Below are positions 1 through 8,176 of a stretch of DNA of 33,543 bases, one piece after another. The notes below the pieces were generated by a model. It saw only the letters and a program-made list of their open reading frames with translations, did no database searches and had not been told where the DNA came from. The stretch spans positions 1 to 33,543 of the forward strand of contig CAMOTT010000002.1 of assembly GCA_946626015.1 (NCBI GenBank). Direction: 5' to 3'. The translations under genes and the position numbers were made by a program. Numbering within the stretch: the first letter of the stretch is position 1; each line of letters opens with the position of its first letter. Source of the DNA: an uncultured Clostridia bacterium. Lineage in GTDB: Bacteria > Bacillota > Clostridia > Oscillospirales > Acutalibacteraceae.

Positions 1-2
1 AA

Positions 3-374
3 AAGCAGAATGACGGCACAATAAAGATCACCATCGAGCTTAAGCCCGAGATGAACTCCCAGCCCTACTACCAGACAAAAAGTACCGCCAGCGCGGTGGG
101 AGCAATGTTCGGCCCCATCTCCAAGCAGGATATAGACAAGGAGCTTACCGGCAACAGGGCTGTTAAGATCGTTGTTAAAGATGTTGACTATGACCTCAAG
201 TATTATAACTGCATAGCCACCATCGTTTATGATCCGGCAACAAAGCACGTTAAGACCATCAGCCAGCTTATGGATACTCTTATCACTGTCAACAGCGGTA
301 AAGTTCTCGGCAGCTCATTCACAGGCTCAGCCGTGCTTCACGACGATCTTAAGATCTACAATATCAAATATTGA
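3..374 (+). CDS. C-terminal part of an unrecognised protein (5' end outside window)
   Basis: The reading frame is open from the first base of the window to the TGA at 372-374, giving 123 visible residues. The ATG at 51 is in frame but has no Shine-Dalgarno in front and the frame runs on upstream, so this is a truncated gene rather than one starting at 51. The visible part alternates short polar and hydrophobic stretches, as in a beta-rich domain, and ends in DLKIYNIKY. No catalytic motif, membrane segment or family was recognised. A strong terminator follows about 55 bases after the stop, so this is the last gene of its transcript. Confidence 0.7.
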   Translation, partial: KQNDGTIKITIELKPEMNSQPYYQTKSTASAVGAMFGPISKQDIDKELTGNRAVKIVVKDVDYDLKYYNCIATIVYDPATKHVKTISQLMDTLITVNSGKVLGSSFTGSAVLHDDLKIYNIKY

Positions 375-429
375 TTTTAAATATCGAAAGTTGATTTATT
401 TCAGTCTTTTGCATAAATCCGCACTTAAA

Positions 430-456
430 GGGAGGGCTTCCACGCCCTCCCTTTTA
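430..456 (+). terminator. Rho-independent terminator of the left-edge gene
   Basis: An 8-bp perfect GC-rich stem, GGGAGGGC (430-437) with GCCCTCCC (444-451), has a 6-base loop and is followed by TTTT. Confidence 0.85.
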
Positions 457-513
457 TCACATTATTGCAACATTTGAAAATATTACAAAGAAAATCGGAG
501 TCTGCAATATATT

Positions 514-552
514 AAAAAGCAGCCTCCCTCACGCAGAGAAAGACTGCTTTTT
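514..552 (-). terminator. Terminator of the argCJBD operon
   Basis: AAAAAGCAG (514-522) pairs with CTGCTTTTT (544-552) just after the argD stop. The A and T tails make it usable on both strands, but its position fits the end of the minus-strand arginine operon. Confidence 0.8.
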
Positions 553-567
553 ATCATATTTTTTCGG

Positions 568-1728
568 TTATTTTACCGCTTCTTTTATAACCTCAAGAGC
601 CTTTATCAAAAGCTCCTCCGGGATATTAAGTGGCGGGAGCAGACGGACTTTATCCTTTGCCTTGATGGGCAATACGCCGTTTTTCATACATTCGGCGATA
701 ACTTCCCCGGCGTCCTTTTCCGTCTTTATGCCGATCATAAGCCCCATGCCGTCAACGCTGACAACGCCTGGCTGACCGGCGAGGGTATCAAAGATCAGCT
801 TTGATTTTTTACGGACTTCCGCCAGAAAGCTGTCGTCCAGCCTGTTTATAACGGATAACGCCGCGGCGGCGCAGATGGGGTTGCCGCCGAAGGTGGAACC
901 GTGACTCCCGGGGGTCAGGACGTTTTCGGTTTTTGCCGAGAGCATTGTGGCGCCCAGAGGCAGACCTCCGGCCAGACCCTTTGCAGTGGAGACAACGTCC
1001 GGGGAGATGCCGTAGTTCATATAGGCGTACAGTTTGCCGCTCCTGCCGTTGCCGCTCTGCACCTCGTCGCACATGAGCAGCACGTCGTATTTTTCGCACA
1101 GCTCCGCCAGCCCGTGAACATAGGCCTCCGGCAGGGGCATAACGCCGCCCTCGCCCTGTATGGGCTCAATAAGTATACCGGCGCATTTTTCGGTTTTGAA
1201 AACCTCCTCTGCCTCGGCAAGGTCGCCCACTGTTACGGAAACAAAACCCGGAGTGAGGGGGGTGAAATCCTTGTGGAACACATCCTGCCCTGTGGCGGCA
1301 AGGGTGGTAAGGGTCCTGCCGTGAAAGCTGTTCTTCAGGGTGACTATCGTATAGTAGTCGGAGCCTTTTTTGTCTGCGGCATATTTTCTCGCCACCTTGA
1401 TGGCGCATTCGTTTGCCTCCGCGCCTGAGTTGGAGAAGAAAACCTTTTTCATCCCGGTGCGCTCACAGAGCTGCTGCGCAAGGAGCGCGCAGGGTTCTGA
1501 GTAATACAGGTTTGAGGTGTGCTGTAAAACGCCGGCCTGCTTTGCCACCGCCTGAGCCCAGATATCATCTGAGTAGCCAAAGGTGTTCACCGCTATACCG
1601 GCGGAAAGGTCAATGTATTCCTTTCCCTCATCGTCCCAGACCAGAGAGCCTTTGCCCCTGACAAGAGCCACGGGAAAACGGCCGTAGGTGTGGGCTATGT
1701 ATTCGTTGTCAAGCTGTTTTATATTCAT
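568..1728 (-). CDS. argD: Acetylornithine aminotransferase
   Basis: PLP-dependent class III aminotransferase of 386 residues, the usual length for ArgD. It converts N-acetylglutamate semialdehyde to N-acetylornithine in cytoplasmic arginine synthesis. Visible family features are the PLP phosphate-binding SGAEANE (101-107), FHGRT (136-139 region), the cofactor-contacting Asp in CDEVQSG (D221) and the Schiff-base lysine in STAKGLAGG (K250). It is the last gene of argC-argJ-argB-argD, starting 3 bases after the argB stop, and is followed by a terminator. The related succinylornithine and ornithine aminotransferases share these motifs; the operon context decides for ArgD. Confidence 0.95.
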   Translation of the reverse strand: MNIKQLDNEYIAHTYGRFPVALVRGKGSLVWDDEGKEYIDLSAGIAVNTFGYSDDIWAQAVAKQAGVLQHTSNLYYSEPCALLAQQLCERTGMKKVFFSNSGAEANECAIKVARKYAADKKGSDYYTIVTLKNSFHGRTLTTLAATGQDVFHKDFTPLTPGFVSVTVGDLAEAEEVFKTEKCAGILIEPIQGEGGVMPLPEAYVHGLAELCEKYDVLLMCDEVQSGNGRSGKLYAYMNYGISPDVVSTAKGLAGGLPLGATMLSAKTENVLTPGSHGSTFGGNPICAAAALSVINRLDDSFLAEVRKKSKLIFDTLAGQPGVVSVDGMGLMIGIKTEKDAGEVIAECMKNGVLPIKAKDKVRLLPPLNIPEELLIKALEVIKEAVK

Positions 1729-1731
1729 GGC

Positions 1732-2589
1732 TTACTCCTTTGTAAACATTGTGCCGATGCCTTCGTTTGTGAGCATTTCGATTAGTATGGCGTGGGGGAT
1801 CCTGCCGTCGATTATAAACACACGGTGCACGCCCCAGCTTATGGCGTCGGTGCAGCATTTGATCTTCGGGATCATACCGCCGGAGATTATGCCCTCTTTG
1901 ATAAGCTCCTCCGTCTCATCGCATTTGATGGTGGGGATAAGGCTGTCCGGGTCGTTCACGTCCCGCATAACGCCGCTGATATCGGTCATGCTGATAAGGC
2001 TTTCCGCCTCCAGCTTGCCGGCGATCTTTGCCGCCGCTGTGTCCGCGTTGACGTTGTAGACGTTGCCATCCTTGTCGCAGGCAACGGTGGAGATAACGGG
2101 GATGTAGCCCTTCTCCAGCACGTCGATTATGGGCTGGACGTTCACGTCCGTGATCTCGCCCACAAAACCCAGACGGTCGTCCTTGACCTTTGCCTGAATG
2201 ATGTGACCGTCTATTCCCGAAAGGCCTATGGCGTTGCCGCCCTTTGTGCCGATAAGGTTCACAAGTGATTTGTTGACCTTGCCCGCAAGCACCATCTGTA
2301 CTACGTCAACGGTCTCTTTGTCAGTGATACGCAGACCGTCCACAAATTGGCTTTCCTTGCCGACTTTTTTGAGCATATCCGTTATCTCGGGGCCTCCGCC
2401 GTGGACAAGCACGACCTTTACTCCGATAAGGTTGAGCAAAACGATGTCACGCATAACGGAGTCCTTGAGCTTTTCGTTTATCATGGCGTTGCCGCCGTAT
2501 TTTACAACAACGACCTTGCCGGTGTATTCCTGGATATAGGGCAGAGCGTGTACCAGTATTTTTGCCCTTTTGGCGTTTGATATCTCCAT
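1732..2589 (-). CDS. argB: Acetylglutamate kinase
   Basis: Amino acid kinase family enzyme that phosphorylates N-acetylglutamate with ATP. The glycine-rich KYGGNAM with the catalytic Lys (K30), the substrate loop VHGGGPEI (62-69), and the C-terminal GGMIPKI region are visible. The frame extends to an ATG at 2604, but the GGAGG there overlaps that codon and lies 8 bases before the ATG at 2589. I therefore start at 2589, giving 285 residues (MEISNAK...). It lies in the arg operon 17 bases downstream of argJ. The N-terminal extension typical of arginine-inhibited hexameric forms seems at least partly present, so feedback inhibition by arginine is possible but not shown. Confidence 0.95.
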   Translation of the reverse strand: MEISNAKRAKILVHALPYIQEYTGKVVVVKYGGNAMINEKLKDSVMRDIVLLNLIGVKVVLVHGGGPEITDMLKKVGKESQFVDGLRITDKETVDVVQMVLAGKVNKSLVNLIGTKGGNAIGLSGIDGHIIQAKVKDDRLGFVGEITDVNVQPIIDVLEKGYIPVISTVACDKDGNVYNVNADTAAAKIAGKLEAESLISMTDISGVMRDVNDPDSLIPTIKCDETEELIKEGIISGGMIPKIKCCTDAISWGVHRVFIIDGRIPHAILIEMLTNEGIGTMFTKE

Positions 2590-2606
2590 TGATTTTTCCT
2601 CCATTA

Positions 2607-3818
2607 TCAGGTGCGGTAGTCGCCGTTTATTTTAACGTAGTCATATGTAAGGTCACAGCCCCAGGCGGTTGAAGAACAGTCGCCGTCATTGAGGCTCACC
2701 AGAATTTCGATCTCGCTCTCCGTGAGCACTTTCTTTGCCAGATCCTCTGAGAATTCCACGCCCTCACCGTTGCGGCAAACCTCCACTTCGCCCGCCTTTG
2801 ATTTAAAGGAAACGCCGATCTTGTGCACGTCCACCGGGGCTCCGCTGTAACCGATGGCACAAAGCACCCTGCCCCAGTTGGCGTCCGCGCCAAACATGGC
2901 GGCCTTTGTCAGGGAGGAGCATATTACGCTCTTTGCCACGGTCTTGGCCGTCTGCTTGTCGGCGGCTCCGTCCACCTTGCACTCAAGGAGCTTGGTGGCG
3001 CCCTCGCCGTCCCCGGCTATCCGTCTGCAAAGGTAGACGGAAACAGTGTTGAGGGCCTTCATAAAGGCGTTGAAGGCTTCGCCCTCGCTGTCGATGAGCT
3101 TGTTCCCGGCCATGCCGTTTGCCAGCACGCAGACCATATCGTTTGTTGAGGTGTCTCCGTCGATGGAGATCATGTTGAAGGTCTCGGCGATATCTCCGGA
3201 AAGGGCTTTTTGAAGCATCGCGGGGGAGATGGCGCAGTCGCTGGTGATAAAAACGAGCATGGTGGCCATATTGGGGTGGATCATGCCCGAGCCCTTGGCG
3301 ATACCGCCGATGCGGCACTCCACGCCGTCGATCTCAAAAGAGACAGCAACTTCTTTTAACCTTGTATCAGTGGTCATTATTCCCTCGGCCGCCTCCGCCG
3401 AATTATTTCCCAGAGCTTTGTGCAGCAGGGGGATGCCGACCTTGAAGGGCTCGATATCCATAGGCAGGCCGATGACCCCCGTGGAGGCCACAACTATATC
3501 CGAGGCTTTAAGGGAAAGCTCCTCGGCCAGCAGCTTGCAGGTATCCTCAGCCAGCTGCTCGCCGCCGGTGTTGCAGGTGTTGGCGTTGCCGCTGTTGCAG
3601 ATGATAGCCTGAGCGTAGCCGTCGGAAATGTGATTTTTTGTCACGGCCAGGGGAGCGCCCTTGACCAGGTTGGTGGTATAGACTGCCGCCGCGGCCGCAT
3701 TTCTTTCGCTGTATATGAGGGCAATGTCGCGCTTTGTTTTATTCTTCCTTATTCCGCAGTGAACCCCTGCCGCAGTAAATCCCTTTGCGGCGCAAACTCC
3801 GCCTTCGATCATTTTCAT
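2607..3818 (-). CDS. argJ: Bifunctional ornithine acetyltransferase / N-acetylglutamate synthase
   Basis: ArgJ moves the acetyl group from N-acetylornithine to glutamate, so arginine synthesis runs as the economical acetyl cycle; many ArgJ enzymes also make acetylglutamate from acetyl-CoA. The self-cleavage site that yields the alpha and beta chains is clear: KGSGMIHPNMATML, with the new N-terminal nucleophile Thr at about residue 186. I take the ATG at 3818, because AAGGAGG sits 8 bases before it; the frame itself extends to 3845 without a better signal. The product is 403 residues, normal for the family. Whether it is mono- or bifunctional cannot be told from sequence, but no separate argA or argE is in this cluster. 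Confidence 0.95.
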   Translation of the reverse strand: MKMIEGGVCAAKGFTAAGVHCGIRKNKTKRDIALIYSERNAAAAAVYTTNLVKGAPLAVTKNHISDGYAQAIICNSGNANTCNTGGEQLAEDTCKLLAEELSLKASDIVVASTGVIGLPMDIEPFKVGIPLLHKALGNNSAEAAEGIMTTDTRLKEVAVSFEIDGVECRIGGIAKGSGMIHPNMATMLVFITSDCAISPAMLQKALSGDIAETFNMISIDGDTSTNDMVCVLANGMAGNKLIDSEGEAFNAFMKALNTVSVYLCRRIAGDGEGATKLLECKVDGAADKQTAKTVAKSVICSSLTKAAMFGADANWGRVLCAIGYSGAPVDVHKIGVSFKSKAGEVEVCRNGEGVEFSEDLAKKVLTESEIEILVSLNDGDCSSTAWGCDLTYDYVKINGDYRT

Positions 3819-3834
3819 AAAGCAGTCCTCCTTT

Positions 3835-4761
3835 TTAAATCTCAAGCCCTGTTTCCGGGGCCAGACCTAATTTTATATTCATACATTCTATTGCCGCGCC
3901 GGAAGCGCCCTTGCCCAGATTGTCGTATGTGGCGCAGAGGATTATTCTGTCATTGTTGCCGTAGGCGGCAACCGCCATGGTATCCTTGCCGGAGAGGGCG
4001 CCGGCGTTCAGAAAGCCCTCCTCGCCGCAGTCGGCGCAGTAAACGATGGGGGTGTTGTACTGAGCCTTGTATATTTTTGCGATGTCCTCAACAGAAGCGC
4101 CCTTGAGCATTGACTTGTGCAGTGGAACAGTCACCTGCATACCGCTGTAAATATCCGCCACCACGGGACAGAATACCGGGGGGATATCAACGCCGGTCTG
4201 GCACTGCATCTCCTTAAGATGCTTGTGGGTCTGCCCCAGCCCGTATTGTCTGGGAGCGTGGAGCAGGGGATCCCTGTCCTGAGCCTCATACTGGGCGATC
4301 ATCTTTTTGCCGCCGCCGCTGTAACCTGTCAAGGAAAAACAGGAAAGGGGAGCGGAGCTCTCCAAAACCCCGGCCTTTATCAGGGGGTAAACAAGGGCGA
4401 TAAAGCCGCTGGCATGGCAGCCCGGGGAGGCTATGCGGTCGCAGGCCAATATCTTTTGCCTGTGCTCCGGGGATAATTCCGGAAAACCGTAGGCCCAGCC
4501 GTCAGCTGTTCGGTGGGCGGTGGAGGTGTCGATTATCACGGCGCTGCTGCCCTCGGCCAGGGCGACGGCCTCTCTGGCGGCGTCGTCCGGCAGGCAGAGG
4601 AAAGATATATCGGATTGGAAGATAGCTTCCTTTATGCTTTTTGGATCCTTGCGCAGCTCGTCCGGGAGGATCAAAAGCTCTATATCCTTCCTTTCTTTCA
4701 GCCGTTCATATATGCGCAGCCCGGTGGTTCCGGCGCTGCCGTCAATAAAGATTTTATTCAT
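3835..4761 (-). CDS. argC: N-acetyl-gamma-glutamyl-phosphate reductase (short, type 2 form)
   Basis: Reduces N-acetylglutamyl phosphate to the semialdehyde with NADPH. The Rossmann loop GSAGTTGLRI (8-17) and the catalytic cysteine in ASPGCHASGF (C115) are visible. At 308 residues it belongs to the shorter ArgC class rather than the roughly 345-residue Bacillus type. The ATG at 4761 is chosen because AGGTGG lies 8 bases upstream; the in-frame GTG at 4773 is inside that ribosome binding site. It is the first gene of the arg operon and lies directly behind the promoter and ARG boxes at 4805-4853. Confidence 0.93.
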   Translation of the reverse strand: MNKIFIDGSAGTTGLRIYERLKERKDIELLILPDELRKDPKSIKEAIFQSDISFLCLPDDAAREAVALAEGSSAVIIDTSTAHRTADGWAYGFPELSPEHRQKILACDRIASPGCHASGFIALVYPLIKAGVLESSAPLSCFSLTGYSGGGKKMIAQYEAQDRDPLLHAPRQYGLGQTHKHLKEMQCQTGVDIPPVFCPVVADIYSGMQVTVPLHKSMLKGASVEDIAKIYKAQYNTPIVYCADCGEEGFLNAGALSGKDTMAVAAYGNNDRIILCATYDNLGKGASGAAIECMNIKLGLAPETGLEI

Positions 4762-4804
4762 GAAAATTTCCACCTATTTTAAATGATTGCATAATTTTTC
4801 GTAA

Positions 4805-4833
4805 ATTATAACATCTAATGAATAAAAATTCAA
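4805..4833 (-). promoter_or_regulatory. Sigma-A promoter of argCJBD
   Basis: On the minus strand the sequence is TTGAAT, 17 bases, TATAAT: a near-consensus promoter ending 43 bases upstream of the argC start. The -35 and spacer are overlapped by an ARG box. Confidence 0.85.
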
Positions 4834-4853
4834 CCTATTGAATAATTATCAAG
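4817..4853 (-). promoter_or_regulatory. Tandem ARG boxes (ArgR/AhrC operator)
   Basis: AATGAATAAAAATTCAA (4817-4833) matches the classic ARG box palindrome TGAAT-N4-ATTCA. A second, imperfect copy, TTGAATAATTATCAA (4838-4852), has its centre about 20-21 bases away, the spacing of paired ARG boxes that bind one ArgR hexamer. The first box covers the -35 and spacer, so arginine-bound ArgR should block RNA polymerase. Confidence 0.85.
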
Positions 4854-4915
4854 AGATTTTTGTATAGTTGCTGAAAGGAATACCCATAAGATCCCCGGGT
4901 TTTGTACAATAAAGC

Positions 4916-4951
4916 AAAAACAGACGGCTGAAAAAAACAACAGTCTGTTTT
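4916..4951 (-). terminator. Terminator after the glycogen/UDG operon
   Basis: AAACAGAC (4918-4925) pairs with GTCTGTTT (4943-4950). Read on the minus strand the hairpin is followed by a T-rich run, about 40 bases past the udg stop. Confidence 0.75.
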
Positions 4952-4992
4952 ATGCGAAAAATATTCGTTTTGCTTAAGGCTGTATACGCGCC

Positions 4993-5562
4993 TCAGTATG
5001 TATTCTCACAGACCTCTTTTATCTTTGCCTGCATTTTCAGAAAATCCTCAAAGGCCTCCGGCTTCTGCCGTGGGTTTCTTAACAGTGCGGCGGGGTGGAA
5101 GGTGCCCATCATCAGTACGCCCTTCTTTTCAAAAAACTCGCCGTGCTGTTTTGTGACCTTGAAATTTTCGTCGATGAGCCGCTGGGCGGAGATCCTGCCC
5201 AGGCAGACAATGATCTTCGGGTGCATCAGGCGAACCTGCTCACGGAGCCATCCGATGCAGGCGTTCTGCTCCTCGGGCTTAGGATCCCTGTTCTTAGGCG
5301 GGCGGCACTTGACCATGTTGGCGATATATATATTCTTTTTGCGGTCAAGGTCAACAGCGTCAAGGAATTTGTCCAGAAGCTGACCGCCTCTGCCCACAAA
5401 GGGTTCCCCCTGAAGATCCTCGTTTTCACCGGGGCCTTCGCCTATAAACATTACCTCCGCCTTTTCGTTGCCTGTGCCGAAAACAAGGTTTGTCCTCGTT
5501 TCGCAAAGCTCGCACTTGCGGCAATCCATGCAGGCGGATCTCAATTCTTCCCAAGTGTTCAT
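4993..5562 (-). CDS. Family 4 uracil-DNA glycosylase (iron-sulfur type)
   Basis: Removes uracil from DNA to start base excision repair. The 189-residue protein has family 4 motif A in GEGPGENEDLQGEPFVGR (41-58), the motif HPAALLRNP (156-164), and four cysteines placed as [4Fe-4S] ligands: C14 and C17 near the N terminus, C86 in CRPPKNRDP, and C102. The start ATG at 5562 lies 4 bases after the glgA stop with no convincing Shine-Dalgarno, which suggests translation coupled to glgA. It is the last gene of the glycogen operon; there is no obvious functional link between the two. Confidence 0.92.
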   Translation of the reverse strand: MNTWEELRSACMDCRKCELCETRTNLVFGTGNEKAEVMFIGEGPGENEDLQGEPFVGRGGQLLDKFLDAVDLDRKKNIYIANMVKCRPPKNRDPKPEEQNACIGWLREQVRLMHPKIIVCLGRISAQRLIDENFKVTKQHGEFFEKKGVLMMGTFHPAALLRNPRQKPEAFEDFLKMQAKIKEVCENTY

Positions 5563-5566
5563 AATA

Positions 5567-6988
5567 TTATTTCAGCAATCCTTTATACATTCTGATATAT
5601 TCGTTTGCGGAGCGACCCCAGCTGAAGTCGCAGAGCATGGCTCTCTTTGTGAGTATGCTCCAGCCTTCCTTGTCCGTGTAGCCGAAAATGGCGCGGCGGA
5701 TGGTGTGGAGCATATCATGGGCGTTGTAGTTCTCAAACACAAAGCCGTTGCCCTCGCCCGTGCCGCTGTCCACAATAGAGTCCTTTAAGCCGCCTGTCTG
5801 ACGGACGATGGGAATGGAACCATAGCGGAGCGCCACCATTTGAGCCAGACCGCAGGGCTCGCTCTTGGAGGGCATAAGGAAGATATCCGAACCGGCGTAG
5901 ATCTGCCGCGAAAGCTCGGGAACAAAGCCGATATAAACACCCACCTTGCCCGGATAACGGGTGGCCATTTCGTTAAAGAAGCTCTCGTATTTCCATTCGC
6001 CGGAGCCGAGAACAGCAATCTGAACGTCCTCGGTGTTGATAAGCTCTTCAAGCACTGCTTTGACCAGATCCAGACCCTTGTGCGCGACGAGCCTTGAAAC
6101 CATGCCGATGATCGGAACGTCGGGTCTGACTTCAAGCCCCAGCCGCTTTTGAAGAGCCTGCTTGTTGACAGCCTTGTTTGAGATATCCTCCGCGGAGTAG
6201 TTGGCGGCAATGGCCTTGTCCGTAGCCGGGTCATAGCTCTCGGTGTCGATGCCGTTCAGGATGCCCCGGAGCTTGTAGCTGCGCTGGTTGAGTATATTGT
6301 CCAATCCGTGGCTGAACCAGGGGTCAAGTATCTCTTTTGCATAGGTGGGGCTGACGGTGCTCACAAGGTTTGCGCACTCGATGCCGCCCTTCATAAGGTT
6401 AATATCCCCGTCATGGTCAAGCAGAGAGGCGTAACGCTCCTCCACGCCTAAAACGTCGTTGAGCACGCCGTAACCGTAAACGCCCTGGTACTGGATATTA
6501 TGGATGGTAAATACGGTTTTTATATTCTCAAAGCCCTCTCTTGTGGCGTACATGGTGTGGTAGTAAACCGGAACAAGAGCCGTCTGCCAGTCGTTACAGT
6601 GGATGATGTCGGGCTTAAAGCCGATGTGCGGGATTATTTCCAGAACGGCTCTTGAAAAGAATGCGAATCTTTCCGCATCGTCGTAATGGCCGTACATACC
6701 CTCGCGCTTGAAATAATATTGGTTATCGATAAGGTAATATATAACGCCGTCGCGCTTAGCCTCAAAAATACCGCAGTACTGGCGGCGCCACGCCACCGGC
6801 ACGGTGATGTTTGTGATGAATTTCATGGAGTCTTTAAGCTCCTGACTGATGGAGTCATAAAGGGGTATTACCACACGGCAGCCGATAAGCCTTTTCCTCA
6901 AAGCCTTGGGCAGGGAGCCTGCCACCTCGCCCAGTCCGCCACTGGCGGCAAAGGGCAGCGCCTCGCTTGCTGCATATAAAATCTTCAT
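5567..6988 (-). CDS. glgA: Glycogen synthase (ADP-glucose, GT5)
   Basis: GT-B fold glycosyltransferase that extends alpha-1,4-glucan chains from ADP-glucose in the cytoplasm. At 473 residues it is full length. The N-terminal ADP-glucose loop reads AASGGLGEVAGSLPKAL (14-30), where the enterobacterial enzyme has KTGGL; the Lys is replaced. The C-terminal donor site with its E-x7-E type segment is present in SKSEPCGLAQMVALRYG, followed by VRQTGGLKD. It is the fourth gene of glgB-glgC-glgD-glgA-udg, with a GGTG ribosome site ahead of the ATG at 6988. No signal peptide is visible. Confidence 0.95.
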   Translation of the reverse strand: MKILYAASEALPFAASGGLGEVAGSLPKALRKRLIGCRVVIPLYDSISQELKDSMKFITNITVPVAWRRQYCGIFEAKRDGVIYYLIDNQYYFKREGMYGHYDDAERFAFFSRAVLEIIPHIGFKPDIIHCNDWQTALVPVYYHTMYATREGFENIKTVFTIHNIQYQGVYGYGVLNDVLGVEERYASLLDHDGDINLMKGGIECANLVSTVSPTYAKEILDPWFSHGLDNILNQRSYKLRGILNGIDTESYDPATDKAIAANYSAEDISNKAVNKQALQKRLGLEVRPDVPIIGMVSRLVAHKGLDLVKAVLEELINTEDVQIAVLGSGEWKYESFFNEMATRYPGKVGVYIGFVPELSRQIYAGSDIFLMPSKSEPCGLAQMVALRYGSIPIVRQTGGLKDSIVDSGTGEGNGFVFENYNAHDMLHTIRRAIFGYTDKEGWSILTKRAMLCDFSWGRSANEYIRMYKGLLK

Positions 6989-7037
6989 AGTATTTTACAC
7001 CGTTTAAAAATAAACGCCTTTCTTTATATTTTCAAAA

Positions 7038-8153
7038 TCAAACAGTAATATTTTTACCAACGCAAACAGGATAATCCGAAGCGCCGCAAAGAACTTTGCC
7101 GGGCTTCAATGTAACGCCCTTGTCAAAGATGACGTTTTCCGCCCTTGCGCCCTCTCCGATATAGCTGTCCTGCATGATGATGCTGTTTTTGACCACCGCG
7201 TTCTTCGCTATCACAACGTCCATGAACAGGATGCAGTTCTCAACTGTGCCGTAGATCTTGCATCCGTCGGCCACAAGGGAGTTCACTGCGCTTGAACCCA
7301 GAGCGTAGAAGGCCGGCTCGTTGTCGCGCACCTTTGTAAAAACGGGACGGTCGGGATGGAAGAGCGCCTTGCGGTTATCCTTGTCAAGGAGCTCAAGGCT
7401 GATATCAAAATAGCTTTGCAGGCTGTCGACAACGCGGACAAAGCCGGTTGCTTCATAGCCGTATATCTTGAGCCTTTCTATATTTCGGCCGATAACGTCG
7501 CAGAGGAAGCTGGTGTAATTGAGGCTGTTTGCCTCGTTGATAAGGCGCTCCAGCAGGCTGCGCCTGAGCACGTATATGTTAAGGGGATAATCGGAATCTT
7601 CAGCGTTGTCAACGGTGTACGGAGCTCGGTTTATCCTGCCGTTCTCATCAAATTCAAAGGTCAGTGGCTCCACCCCCGGGGTTTTGCCGTGATGATAAGC
7701 TATGGTGATATCCGCCCCGGTCTGAAGATGGGCGTTGAAAAGTTTTGCAAAATCTATGTTGCAAACGACGTTGCAATCGCACATCACAACATAGTCCTCT
7801 TTGGAGTTCCTGATAAAGTCCAGTGTTCCAGTAAGGGCTTCGATCCTGTTATTGTACGCCCGATGGGAATCCGCGTTGGAGAAGGGGGGTAGGATGAACA
7901 TACCGTTCATCCTCCTGGCCAGATCCCAGGGCTTTCCTGTGCCCAGGTGATCCATAAGGGATCTGTAATTGCTCTTTGTGATAACGCCAACTTTTGTTAT
8001 GCCGCTGTTGACCATTTCCGACAGGGCAAAGTCGATCAGCCTGTAACGTCCCCCAAAGGGCACTGAACCCATAGTGCGCAGGCTCGTAAGCTCGGAAAGA
8101 GCAAAATCATAGGAGTTTGAATAGATTATGCCGACTACATTATTAACTCTCAT
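7038..8153 (-). CDS. glgD: GlgD, GlgC-like subunit of ADP-glucose pyrophosphorylase
   Basis: A paralogue of GlgC typical of Firmicutes. The 371-residue protein keeps the nucleotidyltransferase fold (PFGGRYRLIDFALSEMVNSG, GTGKPWDL) and the C-terminal left-handed beta-helix region. The N-terminal signature GGxGxRL of active GlgC is missing: the protein starts VVGIIYSNSYDFALSELT. In the Bacillus and Ruminococcus type systems GlgD is weakly active or inactive alone and modulates GlgC in a hetero-oligomer. It starts 23 bases after glgC with AAGGAAGG upstream of the ATG at 8153. Confidence 0.93.
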   Translation of the reverse strand: MRVNNVVGIIYSNSYDFALSELTSLRTMGSVPFGGRYRLIDFALSEMVNSGITKVGVITKSNYRSLMDHLGTGKPWDLARRMNGMFILPPFSNADSHRAYNNRIEALTGTLDFIRNSKEDYVVMCDCNVVCNIDFAKLFNAHLQTGADITIAYHHGKTPGVEPLTFEFDENGRINRAPYTVDNAEDSDYPLNIYVLRRSLLERLINEANSLNYTSFLCDVIGRNIERLKIYGYEATGFVRVVDSLQSYFDISLELLDKDNRKALFHPDRPVFTKVRDNEPAFYALGSSAVNSLVADGCKIYGTVENCILFMDVVIAKNAVVKNSIIMQDSYIGEGARAENVIFDKGVTLKPGKVLCGASDYPVCVGKNITV

Positions 8154-8176
8154 TGTCCTTTTCCTTCCTTTCCCGA

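Noticed and set aside
3228-3311. Frameshift or split of argJ at the GMIHPNMATML site
   Set aside because: The frame is continuous; the Thr there is the normal self-cleavage point of ArgJ.
7011-7037. Terminator between glgD and glgA
   Set aside because: The pairing near 6998-7014 (GTTTA with TAAAC) is only about 5 weak base pairs without a following T run, so the glycogen genes are read as one operon.
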